A DNA stretch of 64,000 nucleotides from Paenibacillus sp. FSL R5-0490 (GCF_001956215.1 NZ_MRTQ01000006.1:1-64000); one strand, 5' to 3'; positions 1-9,000 are shown, counted from the stretch's first letter. A program made the numbers and translations. The notes: generated by a model from the letters alone, not told the origin.

Positions 1-90
1 AGGGAACGGCTTATGACCTCGAGTCCCTAGGAGCCGAAACAAGACAAGCTTATGACCTCGAGCCGATGGCGCCTGGAGCTAGACAGTTAT
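1..90. repeat. Right part of a dispersed ~280-bp repeat (copy 1)
   Basis: The first 87 bases are identical to 9376-9462, and 11295-11386 is a more diverged copy. The unit ends in GGCGCCTGGAGCTAGACA. The left part of this copy lies outside the window. Similar GGCGCC...GAGCTAGACA repeats occur between genes in many Bacillaceae (recalled, not searched). It is non-coding. Confidence 0.85.
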
Positions 91-123
91 CAAATTTGAA
101 AGATATAATTTCTATTAATTCTA

Positions 124-148
124 TGAAAGCGCAAGGCGCCCTTTATCT
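124..148. repeat. Left-end fragment of the same dispersed repeat
   Basis: GAAAGCGCAAGGCGCCC resembles the opening of the ~280-bp unit at 9208 and 11131. As in copy 2, a truncated new left end follows the completed right end after about 35 bp. The rest of the 1-230 stretch holds only this fragment and the palindrome at 182-205; no gene is visible. Confidence 0.5.
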
Positions 149-181
149 AGTTATTTTGAAGCCTGATAAAAGATTAGCAGC

Positions 182-205
182 TTTCAATCAAACGTTTGAT
201 TGAAA
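182..205. promoter_or_regulatory. Perfect 24-bp palindrome, candidate TetR-type operator
   Basis: The half-site TTTCAATCAAAC is followed directly by its exact reverse complement. Two near-identical palindromes occur at 18168-18183 and 18195-18218. No T-run follows on either strand, so it is not an intrinsic terminator. The symmetry and length fit a dimeric repressor site. The regulator and target are unknown; the gene it controls may lie left of the window. Confidence 0.5.
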
Positions 206-230
206 AAATGATTGATCTGTTTTTAACAGC

Positions 231-1166
231 TTAACGATCATCATGGTCTCCATCCTCAATTACATCAGACAGTCGGTTCGTGAACTGTTCCGCTGCATTC
301 ATTCCCATTCTCTTTAAGCGGAAATTCATGGCAGCCACCTCAATGATGACAGCGAGATTTCGTCCTGGTCTTACCGGAATGGTCAGCTTCGTAATCTCCG
401 TATCAATGATTTTCATTTTTTCTTCATCAAGGCCTAGACGATCGTACTGCTTTTTCGGATCCCACAGCTCCAAATTCATAACCACAGAGATTTTTTTATA
501 GCTGCGGACAGCTCCAGCACCGAACAGTGTCATAACATTGATAATGCCGAGACCGCGGATTTCAAGCAGATGTTCGATCAATTCCGGTGAATTTCCCACC
601 AGGTAATCTTCATCTTCCTGCCTGATCTCCACACAGTCATCCGCAACAAGGCGGTGTCCGCGTTTTACCAGTTCGAGTGCCGTCTCGCTTTTACCTACTC
701 CGCTCTTACCTGTTATCAGCACCCCTACCCCATAAATATCAACAAGGACGCCGTGAACAGCTGTTGTTGGAGCAAGCTTGCTTTCCAGGAAATTGGTCAG
801 CAGACTGGAAAAACGGGTTGTTTTTTGCTTGGAGCGAAGCAGCGGAACTGATTCTCTCTCGGCTGCTTCAATCAGTTCTTCAGGGATATCAAGCCCTCTC
901 GTCACGATTATGCCGGGCGTAATATCTGTACAGAGGCGTTCAAGCCGGATTTCCCGCTCGGAATTTGTTAACGTTTCAACGAAAGACAGTTCCGTTTTTC
1001 CGATCAATTGAACGCGTTCAGCCGGATAATAATCAAAATAACCTGCCATCTCCAAGCCCGGACGTGAAATATCACTGGTTGTAATCGGCCGGTTTATGCC
1101 TTCCTCTCCGGCTATCAATTCAAGCCCGAACTTTTCTATAATATCTTTCGTGCGCACTTTTACCAA
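231..1166 (-). CDS. hprK: HPr kinase/phosphorylase
   Basis: Bifunctional enzyme that phosphorylates HPr on Ser46 and removes the phosphate, setting carbon catabolite repression through CcpA in the cytoplasm. The 311-aa protein has an N-terminal regulatory domain (start MVKVRTKD), a Walker A loop GKSGVGKSE near residue 150 and the family signature [10 protein letters not shown] near residue 200, and closely matches the B. subtilis enzyme over its whole length (310 aa, from memory). The start is a TTG at 1166: AAAGGAGG sits 8 nt upstream and the protein then begins like its orthologues; an ATG 27 nt further upstream has no ribosome site. In Bacillus hprK is usually followed by lgt; here the next 230 bp hold repeats and a palindrome instead. 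Confidence 0.97.
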   Translation of the reverse strand: MVKVRTKDIIEKFGLELIAGEEGINRPITTSDISRPGLEMAGYFDYYPAERVQLIGKTELSFVETLTNSEREIRLERLCTDITPGIIVTRGLDIPEELIEAAERESVPLLRSKQKTTRFSSLLTNFLESKLAPTTAVHGVLVDIYGVGVLITGKSGVGKSETALELVKRGHRLVADDCVEIRQEDEDYLVGNSPELIEHLLEIRGLGIINVMTLFGAGAVRSYKKISVVMNLELWDPKKQYDRLGLDEEKMKIIDTEITKLTIPVRPGRNLAVIIEVAAMNFRLKRMGMNAAEQFTNRLSDVIEDGDHDDR

Positions 1167-1405
1167 AATAAGTTCCTCCTTTAATGCTGGCACTGCCGGA
1201 TGATCTCTTTATATGTAACTCTTTAATTAAGTTCATACTGAAGTTCACTTTATTTTAGCACTTTTTAACCCAGAACCAAATTTCTTATATCTATTTTTTC
1301 AAAAATTAACACTAGTCCCATATGCTTAATCCTGTATAAAAAGGACAATTTTCATGATTGTTCTGCGTATAAATATGATGACATGCCCGAATAAAAATAT
1401 ATATA

Positions 1406-1441
1406 AATGGTATAGACAACTAGACTTAACCTTGGTAATAT
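1406..1441 (+). promoter_or_regulatory. murP promoter overlapped by a NagR (dre-type) operator
   Basis: AATGGTATAGACAACT (1406-1421) resembles the DasR/NagR element ATTGGTCTAGACCAAT. Its TAGACA (1413-1418) can serve as a -35 box with a 17-nt spacer to TAATAT (1436-1441). The same arrangement occurs before nagA at 5074-5109, supporting shared NagR control. Repression by binding over the -35 is inferred. Confidence 0.65.
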
Positions 1442-1519
1442 GGGTATGTAAGCGAATTCATTTATTTCTTTAGCTCTTATTACGTTCATTTATTTTAGAA
1501 AAAGAGGGGGAAAAAGCTC

Positions 1520-2899
1520 ATGCGTAAAGAAGAACGCTTGGCGAAAGAGATTACGGAGCAGTTAGGCGGCACCGGCAATATTGCGGAACTGGCCTCCTGC
1601 ATGACCCGTCTTCGCGTGAAGCCGATCGATGAAAGCAAAGTCAACCTGAATGGCATCAAGGATATTGACGGCGTTATGGGTGTTGTGGAAGCAGAAACAC
1701 TCCAAATCATTCTCGGGCCCGGGATCGTCACCAAGGTAGCTGACGAAGTTTCCAGAATGACAGGCAAAAATGTTTCTTCCGTTGATGAGGACGAAGAGAT
1801 TGACACTTCATTGGAAGGACTGGCAGCCCGGACGAAAGCCGGACTCAATGAGAAAAATGCTACTCCTTTCAAGCTGTTTTTACGAAAAATTGCAAGTATC
1901 TTCATCCCGCTGATTCCGGCTATTGTTGCTTCCGGTTTGATTGCAGGGATCAATAATGTCATCATCAAATCAGGCGGAGATCCGGAATCTACTCTTGTGC
2001 AAATGCTTGATCTAATTGGCTGGGGGTTATTCGGTTACCTGGGCGTATTTGTTGGTATTAACACAGCGAAGGAGTTTGGAGGATCTCCTGCTCTTGGCGG
2101 TGCGGCCGGTATTCTATTAATCAATCCAGGCCTTGCCAATATCACTTTATTCGGTGAAGCGCTGGTGCCAGGCCGCGGAGGACTTATCGGAGTCATGCTC
2201 GCTGCTGCATTGGTGGCCTTTTTGGAAAAAAGAATCCGCAGGGTCGTTCCTTCAGCTATTGATATAATCGTAACACCGACACTTGCATTATTAATTACAG
2301 GCTTTGCGACATTCTTTGTCCTGCAGCCTGTTGGCGGATTCCTTTCTGATATTATTACTAAAGGCCTGCTTGGCATACTTGATTTCGGCGGCATCCTGGC
2401 TGGATTAGTACTTGCCGGAACATTCCTTCCTTTAGTTGTAACTGGTTTGCATCAAGGATTAACACCAGTTCACATGGAATTGATTAACTCAATCGGCGAT
2501 GACCCTCTTCTGCCAATTCTTGCAATGGGCGGAGCCGGCCAGGTAGGTGCAGCATTTGCCATTTATTTCAAAACAAAGAATGCCCGTCTAAAAAGAGTTA
2601 TTAAAGGCGGACTTCCGGTTGGAATGCTCGGAATCGGCGAACCGCTTATTTTCGGGGTTACCCTGCCGCTGGGGCGCCCGTTCCTGACAGCGTGTCTCGG
2701 AGCTGCTGTCGGCGGTGCTTTCCAGGCATTCTTCAAAATTGCTACAGTAGCCATCGGGGTTTCAGGCATACCGCTTGCCTTCCTCGTTCACACCAATCAA
2801 ATCATACTGTATCTGATCGGCTTATTAATTGCCTATGCTTTCGGGTTCCTGTTCACATGGCTGTTCGGATTCAAAGAGGAAATGGCGAAAAACATATAA
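1520..2899 (+). CDS. murP: PTS MurNAc-specific transporter, EIIBC
   Basis: Membrane permease that imports N-acetylmuramic acid or MurNAc-GlcNAc and phosphorylates it on the MurNAc 6-position. The 459-aa protein has an N-terminal EIIB domain with the phospho-accepting cysteine in ELASCMTRLRV (Cys27), then a linker and a multi-helix EIIC domain of the glucose/sucrose family. There is no EIIA domain, so a shared EIIA must supply phosphate, as usual for MurP. The specificity call rests mainly on context: mupG and murQ follow directly, giving an import-hydrolysis-etherase series. A GAGGGGG ribosome site precedes the ATG. Expression is probably controlled by the NagR-type operator upstream. Other amino sugars remain possible substrates. 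Confidence 0.85.
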   Translation: MRKEERLAKEITEQLGGTGNIAELASCMTRLRVKPIDESKVNLNGIKDIDGVMGVVEAETLQIILGPGIVTKVADEVSRMTGKNVSSVDEDEEIDTSLEGLAARTKAGLNEKNATPFKLFLRKIASIFIPLIPAIVASGLIAGINNVIIKSGGDPESTLVQMLDLIGWGLFGYLGVFVGINTAKEFGGSPALGGAAGILLINPGLANITLFGEALVPGRGGLIGVMLAAALVAFLEKRIRRVVPSAIDIIVTPTLALLITGFATFFVLQPVGGFLSDIITKGLLGILDFGGILAGLVLAGTFLPLVVTGLHQGLTPVHMELINSIGDDPLLPILAMGGAGQVGAAFAIYFKTKNARLKRVIKGGLPVGMLGIGEPLIFGVTLPLGRPFLTACLGAAVGGAFQAFFKIATVAIGVSGIPLAFLVHTNQIILYLIGLLIAYAFGFLFTWLFGFKEEMAKNI

Positions 2900-2984
2900 T
2901 AAACAAGGAGAAGGAGGAGCATTCCTCCTTCTTTACTTATGAGTCCTCATTTTTACAAAATTCAGATTTAAAGAGGTGACCAGG

Positions 2985-4055
2985 ATGCTTGGAATATCAA
3001 TTTACTTATCAGAAGAGCGTCAGTATCAAAATGCGGAATGGATAGAAAGGGCGGCTTCTCACGGCCTCACATCCATTTTCACATCCCTCCATATTCCCGA
3101 AGATGACCACAGCACTTATAAACATTTGCTTCAGAATCTTGGGGCCTTGGCAAAGCAGCAGCATATGGAACTCCTCGCAGATGTTTCCCCCCAGTCATTG
3201 AGCCATTTAGGATTGGGCTGGGATTCGATTGATACACTTCTCGAATGGGGCCTTACCGGAATCCGGGCTGATTACGGCTTCACTTCTGAACAGATTGTTG
3301 AACTCTCAAAAAAAATGAAACTTGGAATCAATGCCAGTACCATCTCTGCTGAAGAATTGCATGAGTGGATGGAAATGGGATTAAACACCAATAATATAGA
3401 AGCCTGGCATAACTTTTACCCGCGGCCGGAAACCGGTTTGGATAAAGACTTTTTAATAGAGCGAAATAAGCTCCTAAAAGGCATGGGGATAACTACCATG
3501 GCGTTTGTGCCTGGAGACGGGGAACTTCGCGGTCCAATTTTTTCCAGTCTGCCTACTCTTGAAAAACACCGGGGCTCGTCACCTGCTGCTGCTGCGGCTG
3601 AACTGTTGAACAGCTGCTGGACAGACAAGGTATTGATTGGTGACCATTCTGTAAAAGACGGGACTCTTGTTCAGCTGGCGAAAATCGCGGAAGGTGTCGT
3701 GCCTCTCCGAATCGAGCTGATCGGCGGACAAATCTATGAGGATCTTTTTAATAAAACCCATACAAACCGGATGGATCCTGCCCGGGATGTTGTCAGGTCG
3801 GTTGAATCAAGATCCTATGCAGGGCAGGGATCTAATAAATGGGAGCCTGTGAACCAGCTGGAACGCAAAAAAGGCAGTGTCACAGTTGATAATATTCTAT
3901 ATGGCCGATACGCAGGAGAGATGCAAATTACACTGGCAGATCTCCCTCGGGATGAACGCGTGAATGTAATCGCCAGAGTAATAGAAGAAGATATGCCCCT
4001 GCTGGATGAGATTAAGGCAGGAACAAAATTTCAATTAACAGTGAGGGATAAATAA
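2985..4055 (+). CDS. mupG: 6-phospho-N-acetylmuramidase, DUF871 family
   Basis: Belongs to the DUF871 family, of which Staphylococcus aureus MupG is the characterised member; that enzyme cleaves MurNAc-6-P-GlcNAc to MurNAc-6-P and GlcNAc in the cytoplasm. The 356-aa protein opens with [12 protein letters not shown]. It has a TIM-barrel-like N-terminal part (about residues 1-235) containing the conserved [11 protein letters not shown] and [10 protein letters not shown] stretches, and a smaller C-terminal domain (about 250-356). The ATG at 2985 is preferred to a GTG at 2976 because GAGGTGA lies 5 nt before it. It sits 85 nt after murP and overlaps murQ by one base (TAATG), suggesting translational coupling. 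Substrate assignment is by family and neighbours. Confidence 0.85.
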   Translation: MLGISIYLSEERQYQNAEWIERAASHGLTSIFTSLHIPEDDHSTYKHLLQNLGALAKQQHMELLADVSPQSLSHLGLGWDSIDTLLEWGLTGIRADYGFTSEQIVELSKKMKLGINASTISAEELHEWMEMGLNTNNIEAWHNFYPRPETGLDKDFLIERNKLLKGMGITTMAFVPGDGELRGPIFSSLPTLEKHRGSSPAAAAAELLNSCWTDKVLIGDHSVKDGTLVQLAKIAEGVVPLRIELIGGQIYEDLFNKTHTNRMDPARDVVRSVESRSYAGQGSNKWEPVNQLERKKGSVTVDNILYGRYAGEMQITLADLPRDERVNVIARVIEEDMPLLDEIKAGTKFQLTVRDK

Positions 4056-4954
4056 TGAATATTACAAAGCTGAATACAGAGCAGCGAAACCCAAAAACAA
4101 TGGAAATCGATTTAATGACAACAGAAGAAATTATTACAATCATAAATCAGGAGGATACAATTGTTCCTAATGCCATCGCAAGAGAAATCCCCCATATTGT
4201 AAAAGTGGTGGATGAAATTACGGAGAGCTTTAAAAAAGGAGGCCGCTTGATTTATGTTGGGGCCGGCACCTCAGGACGCCTTGGCATTATCGATGCTTCA
4301 GAATGCCCGCCAACCTATGGAACAGACCCTGAAATGGTTGTCGGCATTATCGCCGGGGGCAAGGAAGCCATGACCGAGGCGGTTGAAGGCGCTGAGGATG
4401 ACAGTGAACAGGGACGCCAGGATGTCGCCGATATTCAATTATCGGACAAGGATGTGCTTGTCGGCATTGCGGCGAGCGGCCGTACGCCATACACGATCGG
4501 AGCTCTTCAATACGGAAATGAAGTCGGCGCTGTTACTGTTTCTGTTGCCTGCACCAAAGATTCCGAAATGGGGAAAATCTCTAAATATACGATTGCACCT
4601 ATCACAGGTCCCGAAGTGGTTACAGGCTCTACAAGAATGAAAGCAGGCACTGCACAAAAGCTCGTCCTGAACATGCTGACGACAGCATCCATGATCAAGT
4701 TGGGAAAAGTGTACGGCAATTTAATGGTTGATGTCCAGATGACAAACGAGAAGCTGTTTAAGCGTGCAGAAAATATCGTCAAAATGGCTACAGGCGCATC
4801 TGATGAAGAAGCCCGGGACGCACTTAAAGAACAAAACTATCATACAAAGGCAGCCATTCTTCAAATTTTAACAGGATTAAAAGGTGAAGCAGCCGCCGAG
4901 CTTCTGAAAAAGCATAATGGCTACTTACGGGAAGCAGCTGCGGATACGAATTAA
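4055..4954 (+). CDS. murQ: N-acetylmuramic acid 6-phosphate etherase
   Basis: Cleaves the D-lactyl ether of MurNAc-6-P, giving GlcNAc-6-P and D-lactate; GlcNAc-6-P is the substrate of NagA encoded next. The 299-aa protein carries a SIS fold with the family block [20 protein letters not shown] (about residues 67-86), whose Glu is the likely acid/base, and the second conserved stretch [13 protein letters not shown] near residue 190. The C-terminal helical segment ([15 protein letters not shown]) is also typical. Length matches B. subtilis MurQ. It is the last gene of the murP-mupG-murQ unit and is followed by a strong terminator. No murR regulator gene lies beside it, unlike B. subtilis. Confidence 0.96.
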   Translation: MNITKLNTEQRNPKTMEIDLMTTEEIITIINQEDTIVPNAIAREIPHIVKVVDEITESFKKGGRLIYVGAGTSGRLGIIDASECPPTYGTDPEMVVGIIAGGKEAMTEAVEGAEDDSEQGRQDVADIQLSDKDVLVGIAASGRTPYTIGALQYGNEVGAVTVSVACTKDSEMGKISKYTIAPITGPEVVTGSTRMKAGTAQKLVLNMLTTASMIKLGKVYGNLMVDVQMTNEKLFKRAENIVKMATGASDEEARDALKEQNYHTKAAILQILTGLKGEAAAELLKKHNGYLREAAADTN

Positions 4955-4994
4955 TCATTTTTTGGTATGTATTTCTTTTAACACTCAAATAAAT

Positions 4995-5031
4995 AGGATA
5001 GAAAGCGTCCGATCGCCTTCTATCCTTTTTT
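4995..5031 (+). terminator. Intrinsic terminator after murQ
   Basis: AGGATAGAAAGCG pairs with CGCCTTCTATCCT with one mismatch across a 6-nt loop, followed by seven T. It separates murP-mupG-murQ from nagA-nagB-nagR. Confidence 0.85.
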
Positions 5032-5032
5032 T

Positions 5033-5048
5033 AGTTGTATAGACCATA
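5033..5048. promoter_or_regulatory. Second NagR-like operator, opposite orientation
   Basis: AGTTGTATAGACCATA reads TATGGTCTATACAACT on the minus strand, a close relative of the NagR element. It lies about 40 bp upstream of the operator that overlaps the nagA promoter. Two spaced sites could allow cooperative repression, but no binding evidence exists here. Confidence 0.45.
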
Positions 5049-5073
5049 AAGTTTTACAAAGTTAATTCCTTCT

Positions 5074-5109
5074 ACTGGTATAGACATCTAACCACAAACC
5101 TTTTATAAT
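5074..5109 (+). promoter_or_regulatory. nagA promoter overlapped by a NagR operator
   Basis: TAGACA (5081-5086), a 17-nt spacer and a consensus TATAAT (5104-5109) form a good SigA promoter. The -35 lies inside ACTGGTATAGACATCT (5074-5089), which resembles the NagR/DasR element. Autoregulation by the third gene of the operon is therefore likely. Confidence 0.75.
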
Positions 5110-5141
5110 AAAAGTATCATTCAAACGGAGATGAACTGAAA

Positions 5142-6332
5142 ATGAGCCGTCTATTACTGAAAAATGCCAGAATTCTTCTGGAAAACAGCACCATTGATAA
5201 AGGGTTTATTTTAATAGAAAATGAGCAAATCCTGCAGACTGGAACTTTGGAGGAGCTTCCTGCCATCATCCAGGATACAGAAATTATAGAGCTTTCCCCT
5301 GAGCACACCATCAGTCCGGGGTTTATTGATGTCCACATACATGGCGCTGGCGGTTCCGATACGATGGATGCTACATTTGAAGCGCTGAATACGATGGCCG
5401 GCGTTTTGCCTGAAGAAGGGACTACAAGTTTCCTTGCCACAACCATCACACAGGAAAAAGAAAAAATAGAAGCTGCACTGGTCAATGCGGCTCACTTTCA
5501 AAAAGAACAAAATACTCCCGGCAAAGCGGAAGTGATCGGAATCCACCTGGAAGGCCCGTTTATTAACGAAGCAAGAGGCGGAGCCCAGCCGAAGGGTCAC
5601 ATCCTTGAGCCTGATATTGAACTCTTTAAGCGCTGGCAGGAAGCAGCGGACGGGACGATCAAACTGATCACACTGGCACCAGAAAAAGCAAATGGCTATG
5701 AATTTATCCGCTATTTAAGTGAAAATGGCGTTGTCCCTTCAATCGGCCATAGTGATGCCATTTTTACCGAAATGGAAAAAGCTGTTCAGGCTGGAGCTAA
5801 ACAGATAACCCACCTGTTCAACGGAATGAGAGGCATGCATCACCGTGAACCTGGTGTTGCCGGCGCTGCGCTTTTATTTAAGGAATTGATCGTTGAAATG
5901 ATCGCTGATGGCATCCATGTCCGTCCAGAGATGATCAAGCTTGCACTGAACGCCAAAGGCGCGGATGGAATGATCCTGATAACAGATTCGATGAGAGCCA
6001 AATGCCTGAAAAATGGCCATTATGATCTTGGCGGACAGGATGTAAAGGTCGAAAATGGCCAGGCACTGCTTGCTGACGGCACATTGGCTGGAAGCATTTT
6101 AAAAATGAAAGACTCCATAAAAAATATGATTGACTTTACTGATATACAGCTGCATGAAGCTGTCCGGCTTGCAAGCAGCAACCCGGCCAGACAGCTCAAT
6201 ATTTTCGACCGGAAAGGCAGCATTTCAGAAGGCAAGGATGCGGACCTGGTTGTACTTGATGAGAACCTTGAGGTTGCCATGACCTTCTGCCGAGGCGCCA
6301 AAGCCTTTGAACGTGAGGTGAAAGGAAATTGA
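5142..6332 (+). CDS. nagA: N-acetylglucosamine-6-phosphate deacetylase
   Basis: Deacetylates GlcNAc-6-P to glucosamine-6-P in the cytoplasm, linking amino-sugar salvage to glycolysis and wall synthesis. The 396-aa amidohydrolase-fold protein shows the metal motif FIDVHIHG (about residue 60), the conserved HLEGPF (about 135), GHSDA and HLFNGM (about 200-225) and the catalytic aspartate in LITDSM (about 280). It starts at an ATG 32 nt downstream of the TATAAT box and overlaps nagB by 4 bp. Together with murQ just upstream it completes the route from MurNAc to glucosamine-6-P. Confidence 0.97.
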   Translation: MSRLLLKNARILLENSTIDKGFILIENEQILQTGTLEELPAIIQDTEIIELSPEHTISPGFIDVHIHGAGGSDTMDATFEALNTMAGVLPEEGTTSFLATTITQEKEKIEAALVNAAHFQKEQNTPGKAEVIGIHLEGPFINEARGGAQPKGHILEPDIELFKRWQEAADGTIKLITLAPEKANGYEFIRYLSENGVVPSIGHSDAIFTEMEKAVQAGAKQITHLFNGMRGMHHREPGVAGAALLFKELIVEMIADGIHVRPEMIKLALNAKGADGMILITDSMRAKCLKNGHYDLGGQDVKVENGQALLADGTLAGSILKMKDSIKNMIDFTDIQLHEAVRLASSNPARQLNIFDRKGSISEGKDADLVVLDENLEVAMTFCRGAKAFEREVKGN

Positions 6333-7063
6333 AAATCATTCGAACAGCCGATTATCACGATATGAGCCGAAAAGCTGCCAGGCTGATAATTGATAAAGTC
6401 CGCCGGCAGCCTGATATGACATTAGGGCTTGCTACCGGAAGTACACCAAAAGGAGTTTATGCCGAACTGATTAAAGATCATCAGGAAAATGGCACTTCTT
6501 ATGAAAAAGTCACGACGATTAATTTGGACGAATATATCGGCCTGCCCCTAACTGATCCTAATAGCTACAGGCATTTCATGAATAGCGAACTATTTGATCA
6601 TCTGGACATCCAGCTCGAAAACACGCATCTTCCCAATGGAGCCGCAGAAGAAATGTCCAGGGAATGCGAACGGTATGAACAGCTGATCAAGGATCTGGCG
6701 GATATTGATCTGCAGGTGCTGGGAATCGGACGCAACGGACATATCGGATTCAATGAACCGGGAACTGCCTTTAACAGCCGTACGCATGTTGTGGACCTTG
6801 CGGAAAGCACGCGCAAGGCTAACGCAAGATTTTTCAGTTCTATAGAAGACGTTCCAGCCCAAGCCATTACAATGGGAATCGCTTCGATACTTGATAGCAG
6901 GGAAATCATCCTGCTCGCATCAGGACCAGCCAAGGCAGAAGCCATCAGACAATTGGTTAACGGAGAGCCTGATGAACAGTTTCCCGCGTCAGCCTTGAAG
7001 CTTCATCCGAATGTAACCATCATCGCCGATGAAGAAGCACTTAGCCTCGTCAGTCAGGACTGA
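6329..7063 (+). CDS. nagB: Glucosamine-6-phosphate deaminase
   Basis: Converts glucosamine-6-P to fructose-6-P and ammonia. The 244-aa protein has the family motifs GLATGSTP (about residue 35), NLDEYIGL with the catalytic aspartate (about 65) and GIGRNGHIGFNEPG (about 130-143) with the catalytic histidine. Length equals the short Bacillus-type enzyme without the allosteric extension of E. coli NagB. Translation starts at TTG within the ATTGA overlap with the nagA stop; the upstream GAGGTGAAAGG provides the ribosome site and argues for coupled translation. Confidence 0.96.
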   Translation: MKIIRTADYHDMSRKAARLIIDKVRRQPDMTLGLATGSTPKGVYAELIKDHQENGTSYEKVTTINLDEYIGLPLTDPNSYRHFMNSELFDHLDIQLENTHLPNGAAEEMSRECERYEQLIKDLADIDLQVLGIGRNGHIGFNEPGTAFNSRTHVVDLAESTRKANARFFSSIEDVPAQAITMGIASILDSREIILLASGPAKAEAIRQLVNGEPDEQFPASALKLHPNVTIIADEEALSLVSQD

Positions 7064-7095
7064 TAATCAGTACTAATAGTGATAGGAGAATTTCC

Positions 7096-7827
7096 ATGAT
7101 CGATAAGCAATCACCCATCCCGATATATCACCAATTGGAAGAGTACATTAAACATTTAATAGAAAACGGCAAGTTAAAGCCTGATGAAGCCATTCCTTCT
7201 GAGCGCGAGTATTCGGAGCAATATCAGATTAGCCGAATGACAGTCAGACAGGCATTAAATAACCTTGTCAACGATGGCTATTTATACAGGCAAAAAGGAC
7301 GCGGAACTTTTGTCAACAAGCAGAAGGTCGAACAAAAGCTTCAGGGATTGACCAGCTTTACTGAGGATATGAAAGAGCGCGGCATGGTGCCGAGCAGCCG
7401 CTTAATATCCTTTGAAATCATCCCGGCCGAGCCTCAGCTGGCGAGAAAGCTTGATATAAAAGAAAACACACCGGTATATGAAATTAAAAGGGTGAGGATG
7501 GCAGATAACCTGCCAATGGCACTGGAAACCACCTACTTGCCTGCTAACCTCGTTAAAGGGCTTACGGAAGAAATCATCAACAAGTCACTTTATCAGCATA
7601 TCGAAGAAAAATTATCCCTTACCATCAGGGAAGCCACCCAGCAGATTGAAGCCTCAATCGCTAAGGAAACGGAGGTAAACCACCTGCAGGTAGACCCCGG
7701 ATCTCCTGTACTCCTTATCGCCCGCACTTCCTTTTTAGAGGACGGCACACCTTTTGAGCTTGTAAAATCAGCATACCGTGCAGACCGCTACAAATTTGTT
7801 CATACGATGCAGCGCGCTGCAAAATAG
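7096..7827 (+). CDS. nagR: GntR/HutC-family repressor of GlcNAc genes
   Basis: Transcription factor of the NagR (YvoA) type. The 243-aa protein has an N-terminal winged helix (about 7-75; PSEREYSEQYQISRMTVRQA) and a C-terminal UTRA effector domain (about 95-235) that in homologues binds GlcN-6-P or GlcNAc-6-P and releases DNA. It is the last gene of nagA-nagB-nagR, as in B. subtilis. Operators matching its known site overlap the nagA and murP promoters, so it probably represses both. No other amino-sugar regulator is visible nearby. Confidence 0.93.
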   Translation: MIDKQSPIPIYHQLEEYIKHLIENGKLKPDEAIPSEREYSEQYQISRMTVRQALNNLVNDGYLYRQKGRGTFVNKQKVEQKLQGLTSFTEDMKERGMVPSSRLISFEIIPAEPQLARKLDIKENTPVYEIKRVRMADNLPMALETTYLPANLVKGLTEEIINKSLYQHIEEKLSLTIREATQQIEASIAKETEVNHLQVDPGSPVLLIARTSFLEDGTPFELVKSAYRADRYKFVHTMQRAAK

Positions 7828-7858
7828 GAGAAAGCCCCTGGGGTTTTCTCCTATTTTC
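7824..7858 (+). terminator. Intrinsic terminator after nagR
   Basis: TAGGAGAAAGCCCC pairs with GGGGTTTTCTCCTA, followed by TTTTCATTTT. The stem begins in the nagR stop codon. Confidence 0.8.
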
Positions 7859-7932
7859 ATTTTACCATGTCCTTTTGGAAGGTTTGTCCATATTATATAG
7901 ATGAAGATATTTTTTCAGAAAGGAGCGATCAG

Positions 7933-8598
7933 ATGAAGATCATATTGGATGCCGGACATGGATATAGCACCCCCGGCAAACGTGGCCCTGATGGAATGAG
8001 AGAATATGAATTCAACCGTGCAGTCGCCAGCCTGGCAAAGGAGATGCTGGGAAAGTATCAAAACACAGAGGTTTTCCTGGCCCACTCCGATGAACGGGAC
8101 GTGCCGCTTGCCGAAAGAACCTCCCTGGCAAATACTCAAAACGCTGACTGCTATGTGTCCATCCATGCCAATGCATACGGAACAGGCGAATGGAACAGCG
8201 CAGGCGGAATTGAAACATATGTCTATCCTTCCAAGCCTAGAGAAGCATTGGCATTAGCCCAAAAGATCCAGCGAAACTTAATCAGTTCTACAGGTTTGCG
8301 GGACCGTGGAGTTAAAACAGCTGATTTCCATGTGCTGCGTGAGACAAAAATGACTGCAGTACTTGTGGAATGCGGGTTTATGACCAATAAAGAGGAAGCC
8401 TCCCTTCTCCGGACCCCCATTTACCGAAAACGCTGTGCACAGGCTATTGCAAAAGCAATTGCCGAACAATACGGCTTAAGAAAGCATGATAGAATCAAAC
8501 AATACAAAGTTCAAGTTGCCTTTTCCGAAAAACAGCTCGCCGAGAAGCTTGCTGGAAATCTGCAGAAGGATGGCTATAATGCGACGATCATTGAATAG
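7933..8598 (+). CDS. N-acetylmuramoyl-L-alanine amidase (amidase_3, CwlC-like)
   Basis: Zinc amidase that cuts the MurNAc-L-Ala bond of peptidoglycan. The 221-aa protein carries the amidase_3 zinc ligands: His in LDAGHG, Glu in MREYEFN and His in SIHANA, plus the catalytic Glu in VLVECGFMTN. After about residue 180 comes a short SPOR-like tail (YKVQVAFSEKQLAEKLAGNL). There is no signal peptide, as in B. subtilis CwlC, a mother-cell lytic enzyme; this role is inferred. The ATG at 7933 is chosen because AAAGGAG lies 8 nt upstream; a longer reading frame to 7867 has no such site. A CATATTATA at 7889-7897 resembles a SigK -10 box, but no clear -35 was found. Confidence 0.9.
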   Translation: MKIILDAGHGYSTPGKRGPDGMREYEFNRAVASLAKEMLGKYQNTEVFLAHSDERDVPLAERTSLANTQNADCYVSIHANAYGTGEWNSAGGIETYVYPSKPREALALAQKIQRNLISSTGLRDRGVKTADFHVLRETKMTAVLVECGFMTNKEEASLLRTPIYRKRCAQAIAKAIAEQYGLRKHDRIKQYKVQVAFSEKQLAEKLAGNLQKDGYNATIIE

Positions 8599-8599
8599 G

Positions 8600-8630
8600 A
8601 AAAAGCCAGCATAATGGATGCTGGCTTTTT
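8600..8630. terminator. Bidirectional terminator
   Basis: AAAAAGCCAGCAT pairs perfectly with ATGCTGGCTTTTT across a 5-nt loop. The T-runs on both strands serve the amidase gene and the convergent yvlD-like gene ending at 8638. Confidence 0.9.
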
Positions 8631-8637
8631 AACGCAT

Positions 8638-8997
8638 TTATTTTTCCCTCGCCGGTTCCAGGATTGCTTTTTGAATGATCAGGTTAACGATAGACATAAT
8701 CACCGATACCAGAATCGCTGTGCCAAACCCGGCAATTTCAAAAGAATCACCCATAAATCCATCCGTTATCATAAGCGTGACAGCATTGATGACGAACAGG
8801 AACAAACCGAGCGTTAAAACAGTTACGGGAAGAGTTAAAATAATCAGGATTGGCTTCACAAGAATGTTCAGGATGGAAAGCATGAAGCTGGCTCCAACGG
8901 CAGCCCCAAAACCCGATAAGTAAAACGAATCCTTAAAAAAACCTGCGATCGCTACAAACAGGACCGCATTTATCAAGATTCCCAGGATCCATCTCAT
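8638..8997 (-). CDS. yvlD: YvlD-like small membrane protein (phage holin family 4 / DUF360-type)
   Basis: The 119-aa protein has four predicted transmembrane helices (about 4-22, 28-48, 53-75 and 86-108) and resembles B. subtilis YvlD. Function is unknown; the yvlABCD operon in B. subtilis belongs to a cell-envelope stress regulon (SigW). It is the last gene of a yvlA-yvlB-yvlC-yvlD series here, starting just 3 nt after yvlC with the ribosome site GAGGGG inside the yvlC end. Confidence 0.85.
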   Translation of the reverse strand: MRWILGILINAVLFVAIAGFFKDSFYLSGFGAAVGASFMLSILNILVKPILIILTLPVTVLTLGLFLFVINAVTLMITDGFMGDSFEIAGFGTAILVSVIMSIVNLIIQKAILEPAREK

Positions 8998-9000
8998 GAC

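Noticed and set aside
182-205. The palindrome as a CcpA cre site, given the nearby hprK
   Set aside because: Aligned on the central CG, it fails the outer conserved TG...CA positions of the cre consensus TGWAANCGNTNWCA.
7867-7932. Longer N-terminus of the amidase as a signal peptide
   Set aside because: The extension has acidic residues and no hydrophobic core, and AAAGGAG is placed for the ATG at 7933.
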